Origin: Alphaproteobacteria bacterium
GTDB taxonomy: Bacteria > Pseudomonadota > Alphaproteobacteria > Sphingomonadales > Emcibacteraceae
DNA length: 6,290 nucleotides
Assembly (NCBI GenBank): GCA_013152615.1
Contig: JAADGA010000095.1
Location: 1 to 6,290, forward strand
Reading direction: 5' to 3'
Shown here piece after piece: positions 1 to 5,273 of the stretch. The stretch's first letter is position 1; each line of letters opens with the position of its first letter. The position numbers and the translations under genes are program-made. The notes under the pieces were generated by a model. It was not told where the DNA came from. It saw only the letters and a program-made list of their open reading frames with translations, and made no database searches.

Positions 1-673
1 CAAAGACAATATTATCCAGCTGACGGTCGCCATAGTCCCGCAATATCTGTAACAGGCTGTCCGGGCCTTGCGACAGCAGAAAGGGAACTTTATTTTTTGC
101 CCGGTTTTCGCTGACCCGTGTCCAGTGCCGGACCAGATGATCAACCGCCCGGCGGATTTCCTCATTACCAAGTGCGGCGGCTTGCGGTTTCAGGGTAAAG
201 CCATAGCCATGGCTATCAAGCTCGGCCGCGAATTGCTTTAATTGCTGGCGGCGGACCGGGTCCTTGATCCGGCTTGAGACAAAGGCACCGTCACGGAACG
301 GATGCAGTATCAGCGCCGGGGTGGTGATTTCAATGCGGCCGGTAAGTTTTGTCAGTTTATCGCCGACGGCATCGGCACTGACCTGAACGATTATCTTCTG
401 GCCTTCATGAAGCAGGGTGGTCAGGTCTTGTGGTTTTCGGCCCGGTCGTTTGGGCAGCGTACTCAGCGGCAAAAACCCGGTTACCCCCGTGCCAAGATCG
501 ATAAACGCCGCCTGAAATGCCTTGCTTAACGAGGTAATGCGCCCGTGATAAACTGCCCCGACGAGGCTTGGGTCATGGTCACGGAACAGCCGGATTTCGA
601 CCGCCTTGCCTTGTTCCAGCAGGGCAAAGCGGGTTTCGCCGATAGCCGAATTGATCAGTATTTCAGAAGACAT
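1..673 (-). CDS. rng: Ribonuclease E/G family protein, N-terminal part (3' end outside window)
   Basis: Endoribonuclease of the RNase E/G family, which cleaves single-stranded AU-rich RNA in rRNA maturation and mRNA decay in the cytoplasm. The first 224 residues are visible, opening MSSEILINSAIGETRFALLE. This is the usual RNase G-like N-terminus of a short beta segment followed directly by the S1 RNA-binding domain. The S1 core lies at about residues 38-120, with GAVYHGRITSLSKAFQAAFI and the segment FIDLGTGVTGFLPL. The catalytic Asp pair and zinc-link Cys residues lie beyond the window edge and cannot be checked. The ATG lies inside the last codons of maf (11 bp overlap, different frame), with a modest AAGG eight bases upstream, so the two are probably translationally coupled. 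RNase E and RNase G share this N-terminus. The compact start and the maf neighbour favour the short RNase G-like form, but the total length is unknown. The family call is firm; the gene symbol is less so. Confidence 0.88.
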   Translation of the reverse strand, partial: MSSEILINSAIGETRFALLEQGKAVEIRLFRDHDPSLVGAVYHGRITSLSKAFQAAFIDLGTGVTGFLPLSTLPKRPGRKPQDLTTLLHEGQKIIVQVSADAVGDKLTKLTGRIEITTPALILHPFRDGAFVSSRIKDPVRRQQLKQFAAELDSHGYGFTLKPQAAALGNEEIRRAVDHLVRHWTRVSENRAKNKVPFLLSQGPDSLLQILRDYGDRQLDNIVF

Positions 674-1268
674 AGCCACTGCCTTGCAACATATTGGCGC
701 TCTCGAACAGGGGCAGACCAATGACGTTACTACAGGAGCCGTTAACGCTCTTGACAAAGCGCCCTGCCCGGCCCTGTATGGCATAGGCTCCGGCCTTGCC
801 CTGCCATTCATCACCAGCAAGATAATGGTCAAGGTCGGACGCGGACAGGCGCTTGAAGATCACCGCGGTCGCAACCACCCGGGAGAGGGCCCGACCCGTC
901 GGCGTAATCAGGGCAATACCGCTATAGACCCGGTGACGCCGTCCTGACAGCAGGGTCAGGTGGCTGCGGGCCTGCTCCCGGCTTGCGGGTTTGGCCAATA
1001 TCCGCCGCCCCACGGTAACAATGGTATCGGCGGCAAGGACAAAATAATCCGGATGGCTTTGGGAAACAAAGGCCGCTTTTTCCATTGCGAGTCTCTGAAC
1101 CATATGGCGCGGCGATTCCTTTGGCCGCGGGCTTTCGTCAATATCGGCAGCAATAATATGATCCGGAACCAGACCAATCTGCGCCAACAGTTCCCGGCGG
1201 CGCGGCGAAGCAGAGGCCAGTATCAGCCCCGGTGCCCCAGTGGTTTTTTGTGTCTTTGAAAATGTCAT
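663..1268 (-). CDS. maf: Maf family nucleoside triphosphate pyrophosphatase, YhdE-like
   Basis: House-cleaning nucleotide pyrophosphatase that hydrolyses non-canonical or excess NTPs to NMP and pyrophosphate; older annotations call it a septum formation inhibitor. The 201-residue protein shows the full Maf signature: LILASASPRRRELL (residues 15-28) for the substrate and phosphate pocket, DES at 44-46, ESPRHMVQRLAMEKA at 51-65, and AADT (79-82) with the presumed catalytic base Asp81. LAKP follows at 91-94, then SGRRHRVYSG at 108-117. The C-terminal KAGAYAIQG (158-166) with Gln165 resembles the YhdE subfamily (dTTP/UTP pyrophosphatase) rather than the m7GTP-specific YceF type; that subfamily call is inference from motifs. 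ATG 1268 is the only plausible start ahead of the motif, and no clear Shine-Dalgarno precedes it. It lies 60 bp after infA, and its end overlaps the RNase E/G start by 11 bp. Confidence 0.95.
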   Translation of the reverse strand: MTFSKTQKTTGAPGLILASASPRRRELLAQIGLVPDHIIAADIDESPRPKESPRHMVQRLAMEKAAFVSQSHPDYFVLAADTIVTVGRRILAKPASREQARSHLTLLSGRRHRVYSGIALITPTGRALSRVVATAVIFKRLSASDLDHYLAGDEWQGKAGAYAIQGRAGRFVKSVNGSCSNVIGLPLFESANMLQGSGYVF

Positions 1269-1328
1269 GACTGTAGGATAGCCGATCCGAACGCGCTATG
1301 GAAAGCCGGAATCATTGTGGCAAAAAAA

Positions 1329-1547
1329 TTATTTAAAGCGATAGGTGATCCGGCCCTTTGACAGGTCATAGGGGGTCATCTCAACCAGGACATCATCCCC
1401 TACCAGCACCCGGATACGGTTTTTACGCATTTTACCGGCGGTATGACCAAGAATTTCGTGGTCATTTTCAAGTTTCACCCGGAACATGGCATTCGGTAAC
1501 AGCTCGGTCACTGTGCCACGCATTTCCAGCAGTTCTTCCTTGGCCAT
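1329..1547 (-). CDS. infA: Translation initiation factor IF-1
   Basis: IF-1 binds the 30S A site during initiation and works with IF-2 and IF-3. The 72-residue product is a single S1-like OB fold and matches the family closely: [20 protein letters not shown] at the N-terminus, then [27 protein letters not shown], and a terminal [12 protein letters not shown]. Two ATG codons stand in tandem at 1550-1548 and 1547-1545. I chose the second: it leaves 5 bases after the AGGAG of the ribosome binding site rather than 2, and it gives the usual MAKEE N-terminus and 72-residue length. The gap to the upstream phosphatase gene is 88 bp, room for its own promoter. After the TAA stop there is a run of seven T on the coding strand, but I see no convincing stem before it. 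Confidence 0.97.
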   Translation of the reverse strand: MAKEELLEMRGTVTELLPNAMFRVKLENDHEILGHTAGKMRKNRIRVLVGDDVLVEMTPYDLSKGRITYRFK

Positions 1548-1552
1548 CATGG

Positions 1553-1558
1553 CTCCTC
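1553..1558 (-). promoter_or_regulatory. Ribosome binding site of infA (decides between two ATGs)
   Basis: GAGGAG on the minus strand, followed by CC and then two consecutive ATG codons. Spacing is 2 bases to the first ATG and 5 to the second, which favours the second as the IF-1 start. Confidence 0.8.
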
Positions 1559-1577
1559 ATTAAAACTCATTGGCAGA

Positions 1578-1605
1578 TAAATACCTCAGATCACAGATTT
1601 TTCAA
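1578..1605 (-). promoter_or_regulatory. infA: Candidate sigma-70-type promoter for infA
   Basis: On the minus strand CTTGAAA (TTGAAA, 1605-1600) fits an alphaproteobacterial -35 element well. TATTTA (1583-1578), 16 bases downstream, is a poor -10 match. The position, in the longest gap of this half of the cluster and about 30 bases upstream of the infA ribosome binding site, supports the idea more than the -10 sequence does. Confidence 0.3.
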
Positions 1606-1620
1606 GTATTTTCTTGGCTT

Positions 1621-1632
1621 TTATCATGATAA
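1621..1632. repeat. Perfect 12-bp palindrome between phosphatase gene and infA
   Basis: TTATCATGATAA reads the same on both strands. It starts 4 bp past the stop codon of the phosphatase gene and lies about 16 bp upstream of the candidate infA -35 element. The half-sites abut, so it would fold into only a 4-bp stem, which makes a protein operator more likely than a terminator. It may also be chance in AT-rich spacer DNA. Confidence 0.35.
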
Positions 1633-1635
1633 GAT

Positions 1636-2133
1636 TCATACGGTCGGGAAATATGCCACATCGAAGCGTTTTTTAATTTCTTTGGCAAGCATGTCACGGG
1701 TCTGGCGAAAGGCGGCAATAATATTATCGCGGTTGCCGCTAACTGCGGTCGGATCAAGGGTTGGCCAATATTCCACCCGGCAATCAAGCGTACGGGTAAG
1801 GTCGATGGCTTTATGCTGTGCTTCCGGGCTCAACGTCACCACAAGGTCAAAGGAGCTGTCCATCAGGTCGACAAATTTTTTCGGGCTATGGCGGGAAATA
1901 TCCAGCCCGCTCTCCTCCATTACCGCGACGGCAAAGGGATTAACCCTGCCGTCTCCGGTGCGGATACCGACACTTTCCACATATATCCGGTGGCCACAGT
2001 AGAATTTGGTCAGGGCCGCCGCCATTGGGGAGCGTACCGCGTTAAAATTGCACATAAACAGGACACTGTGCGGCATTTCGGCGCTAACGGCAAGACCGTC
2101 ATCATGCTGGTGGATCGGGATAACATGCGCCAT
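1636..2133 (-). CDS. Low-molecular-weight protein tyrosine phosphatase-like protein
   Basis: Cysteine-based phosphatase of the LMW-PTP/arsenate reductase fold, presumably cytoplasmic. The 165-residue protein has the phosphate-binding loop CNFNAVRSP at residues 28-36 (C-X5-R-S, nucleophile Cys28, Arg34) directly after the hydrophobic strand VLFM. The likely general acid is Asp127 in LDP (126-128). Middle motifs SVGIRTGDGRVNPFAVAVM and GLDISRHSPKKF are typical of the family. Members in this alphaproteobacterial context are variously annotated as LMW phosphatase or ArsC-like; nothing here supports arsenic resistance, since no ars genes are nearby. The substrate is unknown. The ATG at 2133 has AGGTGA eight bases upstream, overlapping the TGA of the UPF0262 gene, which supports this start and translational coupling. 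The family core begins only at about residue 20, so Met20 is a possible alternative; residues 1-19 form a His-rich leader (His3, 8, 10). Confidence 0.9.
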   Translation of the reverse strand: MAHVIPIHQHDDGLAVSAEMPHSVLFMCNFNAVRSPMAAALTKFYCGHRIYVESVGIRTGDGRVNPFAVAVMEESGLDISRHSPKKFVDLMDSSFDLVVTLSPEAQHKAIDLTRTLDCRVEYWPTLDPTAVSGNRDNIIAAFRQTRDMLAKEIKKRFDVAYFPTV

Positions 2134-2141
2134 TTATGCCG

Positions 2142-2630
2142 TCACCTGATCTGCAATACACATATCAGGGTGAACAGGCGACGTGATGTCGGGAAATCTA
2201 TTTTTACTTTCCCGGCCAGTCTTTCCTGCAAGATGCCGGAGCCTTCATCATGGATTCCGCGCCGGGCCATGTCTATGGTCTCAATCTGCCGGGGGCTTGC
2301 ATCCTTGATCGCGGAAAAATAGCTGTCGCAGATTTGGAAATATTCCCTGATTATCCGGCGTAACGCGGTCAGCGGCAACCGGATTACCGCCAGCTTCGCG
2401 GTAAGACCGGTATCATCTTCCGAATATAAATCCATCGCCAGACGGTTGTCCTCCATCCTGAGAACAAGGCGGTAGGGGCCGCTATAATCGCCGGGTAACG
2501 CGCCGAGGGGCTGATAAATATTTTCTTCCAGCAGGTCAAAAATAGCAACCCGGCGTTCATGATCAATGTCCGCGTTGCGGCGGATGATGGTTTTTTCGTC
2601 AAGCGTGATATGACAGATCCTCGGATCCAT
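2142..2630 (-). CDS. UPF0262 family protein (function unknown)
   Basis: Conserved protein of unknown function, 162 residues, with no signal peptide or membrane segment, so probably cytoplasmic. I recognise the UPF0262 pattern along its length: ITLDEKTIIRRNADIDHERR near the start, AIFDLLEENIYQP (29-41), GPYRLVLRMED, REYFQICDSYFSAI, then PRQIETIDMARRGIHDEGS and a C-terminal DFPTSRRLFTLICVL. The last two blocks are the most characteristic. The conserved His and acidic residues in HDEGS could be functional, but that is inference. The start codon lies 1 bp after the hisD stop, with AGGA inside the hisD 3' end and 8 bases of spacing, so it is almost certainly co-translated with hisD. Its stop codon overlaps the ribosome binding site of the phosphatase gene. 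Family membership is firm; the role is unknown, and position alone does not show a histidine-pathway function. Confidence 0.92.
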   Translation of the reverse strand: MDPRICHITLDEKTIIRRNADIDHERRVAIFDLLEENIYQPLGALPGDYSGPYRLVLRMEDNRLAMDLYSEDDTGLTAKLAVIRLPLTALRRIIREYFQICDSYFSAIKDASPRQIETIDMARRGIHDEGSGILQERLAGKVKIDFPTSRRLFTLICVLQIR

Positions 2631-2631
2631 G

Positions 2632-3939
2632 TTAGCCGTCCTGTTTCATGTCCTGCAATCTGAGGCCAATTGAGTGCGCATGGGCCTGCAGGCCTTCTTC
2701 CTGAGCAAGAATCATGGCCGCAGGACCGATTCGCCCGAGACCATCGCGGGAACATTCTATCAGGCTATTCCTTTTCATATAGTGAAGAACATTCAAACCG
2801 GATGAAAAACGCGCACTGCGGGCCGTCGGCAGCACATGATTGGGACCGGCGACATAATCGCCGACAGCTTCGGGCGTCAGGCGGCCAAGAAATATTGATC
2901 CGGCATTTTTAATGTCTTTGATGAGCCGGTGCGGATTATCGACCGCCAGCTCCAGATGTTCCGGGGCCAGCCGGTTGATCAGCGGGAAGGCGTGATCAAA
3001 ACTGTCAACCACAATAACCGCCCCGTGATTATTCCAGCTTTTGCCCGCGATCTCCGCCCGTGGCAGCGTGGTCAGATGTTGCGCCACCATGTCACAGGTG
3101 GCGGTGGCGAAATCCGCATCATCGGTGATCAGAATGGCCTGGGCAGCCTCGTCATGCTCGGCCTGTGACAGCAGGTCCATGGCGATCAGCCGCGGATCAT
3201 TGCGGTTGTCGGCAACAATCAGGATTTCGGATGGCCCGGCAATCATATCAATGCCGACAGTACCGAAAACCTGCCGCTTTGCCGCCGCGACATAGGCATT
3301 GCCCGGGCCGGTAATAACATCAACCGGGGCAATTGACCGGGTGCCATAGGCCAGCGCCGCGATTGCCTGTGCGCCGCCAACCCGGTATATTTCGCTGACA
3401 CCCGCAAGCTCCGCTGCCGCCAGCACCAGCGGATTGATATTATTATCCGGGGTCGGCACCACCATGACAATACGCTCAACCCCGGCGCAGCGGGCCGGAA
3501 TGGCATTCATCAACACCGAGGAGGGATAGCTCGCCGTGCCCCCCGGGATATAGATACCCGCAGTAGCAACCGCGGTCCAGCGCACCCCGAGGGTCACCCC
3601 GCTGTCATCGGTATAGCTGTCATCCTGCGGCATATGCCGCCGGTGAAAGCTGTCAATGCGCGTGGCCGCAAGTTTCAGCGCCGCCATGACCTCGGCCGAA
3701 CACTGGTTTTTGGCATCCTGCCGTTCCCGGTCGCTGACCCGGATATTATCCGCCGTCAGCTCAAAGCGGTCAAAGCGGCGGGTATAGCGAAACAGCGCCG
3801 GGTCGCCCTCGGTCCGAACTGCTTGCAGAATGGCCTGCACCACCGTCGACACATCGGCGTCACTATCGCGCCGGGCGGCAAGAAATCTGTCAAAATCCCG
3901 GTTAAATCCGGCGGCTGTCTGCCTTAATATTGTAACCAT
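2632..3939 (-). CDS. hisD: Histidinol dehydrogenase
   Basis: Catalyses the last two oxidations of histidine synthesis, L-histidinol to L-histidinal to L-histidine, using two NAD+ and a zinc ion, as a cytoplasmic homodimer. At 435 residues it is full length. Landmarks: IYIPGG at 129-134, GPGNAYVAAAKRQVFG at 211-226, IDMIAGPSEILIVAD at 230-244, and SQAEHDEAAQA at 258-268. The zinc ligands known from E. coli HisD fall into place as Gln259, His262, Asp361 (in GDYVAGPNHVLPT) and His420. The catalytic Glu-His pair is Glu327-His328 in PEHLELAVDNP. No key residue is missing. The ATG lies 6 bp past the hisG stop, with a weak GTGAG-type ribosome binding site overlapping that stop, so expression is likely coupled to hisG. 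The UPF0262 gene follows after 1 bp. Confidence 0.98.
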   Translation of the reverse strand: MVTILRQTAAGFNRDFDRFLAARRDSDADVSTVVQAILQAVRTEGDPALFRYTRRFDRFELTADNIRVSDRERQDAKNQCSAEVMAALKLAATRIDSFHRRHMPQDDSYTDDSGVTLGVRWTAVATAGIYIPGGTASYPSSVLMNAIPARCAGVERIVMVVPTPDNNINPLVLAAAELAGVSEIYRVGGAQAIAALAYGTRSIAPVDVITGPGNAYVAAAKRQVFGTVGIDMIAGPSEILIVADNRNDPRLIAMDLLSQAEHDEAAQAILITDDADFATATCDMVAQHLTTLPRAEIAGKSWNNHGAVIVVDSFDHAFPLINRLAPEHLELAVDNPHRLIKDIKNAGSIFLGRLTPEAVGDYVAGPNHVLPTARSARFSSGLNVLHYMKRNSLIECSRDGLGRIGPAAMILAQEEGLQAHAHSIGLRLQDMKQDG

Positions 3940-3945
3940 GACTGC

Positions 3946-4632
3946 TCACTTTAAATCATTCCGGATGCTGATACGCTGCAATATCCGGGTGATTTCCTCG
4001 TTACGGGTTTTGAAGGCGGTGCGGTTGATGATGAGGCGGGCGCTAATATCGATAATCTTTTCGACTTCGACCAGACCATTGGCCCTGAGGGTTGCACCAG
4101 AGCTTACCAGATCGACAATCCGCCGACACAGACCGAGGCCGGGGGCGAGTTCCATCGCGCCGTTCAGCTTGATACATTCGGCCTGAACCCCGCGCCGGGC
4201 AAAATGCTTGCGGGTCAGATTCGGATATTTTGTCGCCACCCGAACATGGCTCCAGCGGCTCGGGTCATCATCACGGCTCAGGGATTCCGGTTCGGCGACC
4301 GAAAGGTGACAATGACCGATATCAAGATCAAGCGGCGCATATATTTCCGGATAATCAAATTCCAGCAGCACATCATTACCGGCAACCCCAAGGTCGGCGG
4401 CACCGAAGGCAACAAAGGTTGCAACGTCAAAACTCCTGACCCGGATGATCCTGAGCCGGGGATCATTGGTATCGAAGGTCAGCTTGCGCGACTGGGGATT
4501 ATCAAAATCCGGCTCCGGGATGATTCCCGCCGCACGCATGATCGGCATAACCTCGGTCAGGATACGCCCTTTGGGCAGGGCGATAATCAGGGGCTCTGTC
4601 CTTGGTTCTCTATCAGATTCTGGGGAAGACAC
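3946..4632 (-). CDS. hisG: ATP phosphoribosyltransferase catalytic subunit, short form
   Basis: Catalyses the first committed step of histidine synthesis, ATP + PRPP to N1-phosphoribosyl-ATP. The product has 228 residues. Motifs in order: [18 protein letters not shown] (15-32), [16 protein letters not shown] (76-91), [15 protein letters not shown] (130-144), [20 protein letters not shown] (155-174), and the PRPP-binding loop [14 protein letters not shown] (174-187). It ends soon after the catalytic domains and lacks the C-terminal ACT-like regulatory domain of long HisG (about 290-300 residues). This is therefore the short form, which in known systems acts as a hetero-octamer with the HisRS-like subunit HisZ. 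No hisZ is present here. The start is GTG, with AGGAG five bases upstream; the first in-frame ATG (codon 29) lies inside the conserved domain and is too late. The roughly 110 bp gap upstream suggests that a transcription unit begins here. Confidence 0.96.
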   Translation of the reverse strand: MSSPESDREPRTEPLIIALPKGRILTEVMPIMRAAGIIPEPDFDNPQSRKLTFDTNDPRLRIIRVRSFDVATFVAFGAADLGVAGNDVLLEFDYPEIYAPLDLDIGHCHLSVAEPESLSRDDDPSRWSHVRVATKYPNLTRKHFARRGVQAECIKLNGAMELAPGLGLCRRIVDLVSSGATLRANGLVEVEKIIDISARLIINRTAFKTRNEEITRILQRISIRNDLK

Positions 4633-4663
4633 CTTAACTCCTGAAATTCTGCAAAATTGATTT

Positions 4664-4692
4664 GTTTTACTAAATTATGACCCAACTGGCAA
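4664..4692 (-). promoter_or_regulatory. hisG: Candidate sigma-70 promoter for hisG-hisD
   Basis: On the minus strand TTGCCA (4692-4687) matches the -35 consensus at 5 of 6 bases. TAAAAC (4669-4664) matches the -10 at 4 of 6, with a 17-base spacer. Transcription would begin about 25 bases before the GTG of hisG, leaving no room for an attenuator or leader peptide. It sits in the AT-rich spacer after a stem-loop that could end the upstream unit. Confidence 0.4.
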
Positions 4693-4700
4693 CTGTATCT

Positions 4701-4716
4701 CTGGATTGATTTCCAG
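4701..4716. repeat. Short inverted repeat upstream of the hisG promoter candidate
   Basis: Perfect 5-bp arms, CTGGA and TCCAG on the minus strand, separated by AATCAA. It lies 8 bp upstream of the candidate -35 box of hisG. This is a possible operator, though arms this short can occur by chance. No T-run follows, so it is not a terminator. Confidence 0.2.
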
Positions 4717-4743
4717 GTTGCGTTTTTAGCCAGGAATTAATGT

Positions 4744-4764
4744 TTCAGGATGTTTCGTCCTGAA
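4744..4764 (-). terminator. Stem-loop over the stop codon of the DUF2948 gene, possible weak terminator
   Basis: Perfect 7-bp arms TTCAGGA and TCCTGAA around a 7-base loop CGAAACA (minus-strand reading). The TGA stop of the DUF2948 gene lies in the 3' arm. The following bases are AT-rich (AACATTAATT) but not a true T-run, so it is at best a weak intrinsic terminator, or else an mRNA 3'-end stabiliser. It comes just before the gap that leads to hisG. Confidence 0.4.
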
Positions 4765-5239
4765 GACTATCGGAAATTTCATGTTCAGGGTGGCATTTTG
4801 TCGCCCATGGCGGACCGACATCCTGCATATAGGCACTGATTATCTCACATTCAAGACGAATAACACCCTGACCGGAAAAGACAAAATCAACATGAAACAT
4901 ATCATCCGCCGTCTCATGGGCCTCAATTGATAACAGCTCAAGCGGCTGGTGTTTCAGGGAGGTCGTGATATTCTGGCTGCTGATTTTTACCACATCGTCA
5001 AAATGCAGCCCGGTGCGCACCCGGCAACAGGATTCTATCTGACAGATATCGCTGGCCAACACGGTCTGATCTTTTTCCAGACAGCATTTCTCCCACACAT
5101 ACCGGCTTAACATTATGACAAACCGCCGGGCCTTGGGTTGATAGATGATATCCGCCATCATGGTGATGGCGTCCTGGAGATAGGCCGACAGGATGATAAT
5201 ATCCTCGGTATCTTCAGCCCTGAGCTTTAACTGGTTCAA
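4745..5239 (-). CDS. DUF2948 family protein (function unknown)
   Basis: Conserved protein of unknown function; 164 residues from a TTG start. The family pattern is clear: MNQLKLRAEDTEDIIILSAY at the start, LQDAITMMADIIYQPKARRF (21-40), then RVRTGLHFDDVVKISSQ (73-89), and near the C-terminus VIRLECEIISAYMQDVGPPW (126-145). It has no signal peptide or membrane helix and is probably cytoplasmic. I chose TTG because GAGGAG lies five bases upstream and this codon begins the conserved sequence. An upstream in-frame ATG at 5344 would add 35 unrelated residues and overlap murA by about 70 bp in another frame. The gap from murA is then 34 bp, as expected for an operon pair. The protein carries seven Cys, five of them clustered at residues 52, 53, 66, 71 and 72 in what I recall as a variable part of the family. 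Function cannot be inferred from context beyond the link to murA and his genes. Confidence 0.88.
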   Translation of the reverse strand: MNQLKLRAEDTEDIIILSAYLQDAITMMADIIYQPKARRFVIMLSRYVWEKCCLEKDQTVLASDICQIESCCRVRTGLHFDDVVKISSQNITTSLKHQPLELLSIEAHETADDMFHVDFVFSGQGVIRLECEIISAYMQDVGPPWATKCHPEHEISDSLQDETS

Positions 5240-5244
5240 TATTT

Positions 5245-5250
5245 CTCCTC
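5245..5250 (-). promoter_or_regulatory. Ribosome binding site that fixes the DUF2948 start at TTG
   Basis: AGAGGAG on the minus strand, then AAATA, then TTG AAC CAG TTA AAG. This is the only strong Shine-Dalgarno between murA and the DUF2948 core. There is no ATG or GTG at a suitable distance in the coding frame, so TTG is the best initiation codon. Confidence 0.75.
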
Positions 5251-5273
5251 TACTGTTGGCGGCTGGTCCGCTG

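Noticed and set aside
302..947. Plus-strand open frames opposite the RNase E/G gene and maf
   Set aside because: Both minus-strand genes show clear family motifs through this region; the plus-strand translations are low-complexity, arginine- and glycine-rich shadows.
1322..1328. Run of seven T after the infA stop (minus strand), possible intrinsic terminator
   Set aside because: I could not find a GC-rich stem immediately before the T-run; the 3' end of infA does not fold convincingly, and maf follows after only 60 bp.
1358..2002. Plus-strand open frame of 214 codons across infA, the gap and the phosphatase gene
   Set aside because: It is antisense to two well-supported genes, spans their intergenic gap, and its translation resembles no family I recognise. 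It is a shadow of minus-strand codon use.
1636..2133. Calling the phosphatase gene arsC (arsenate reductase)
   Set aside because: The fold is shared, but there is no arsR, arsB or other arsenic gene nearby and the sequence fits generic LMW phosphatases, so no symbol is given.
1813..2322. Plus-strand open frame of 169 codons
   Set aside because: Antisense to the phosphatase and UPF0262 genes, with no recognisable domain and no convincing ribosome binding site.
4204..4644. Plus-strand open frame of 146 codons opposite hisG
   Set aside because: Antisense to the conserved hisG; no family resemblance.
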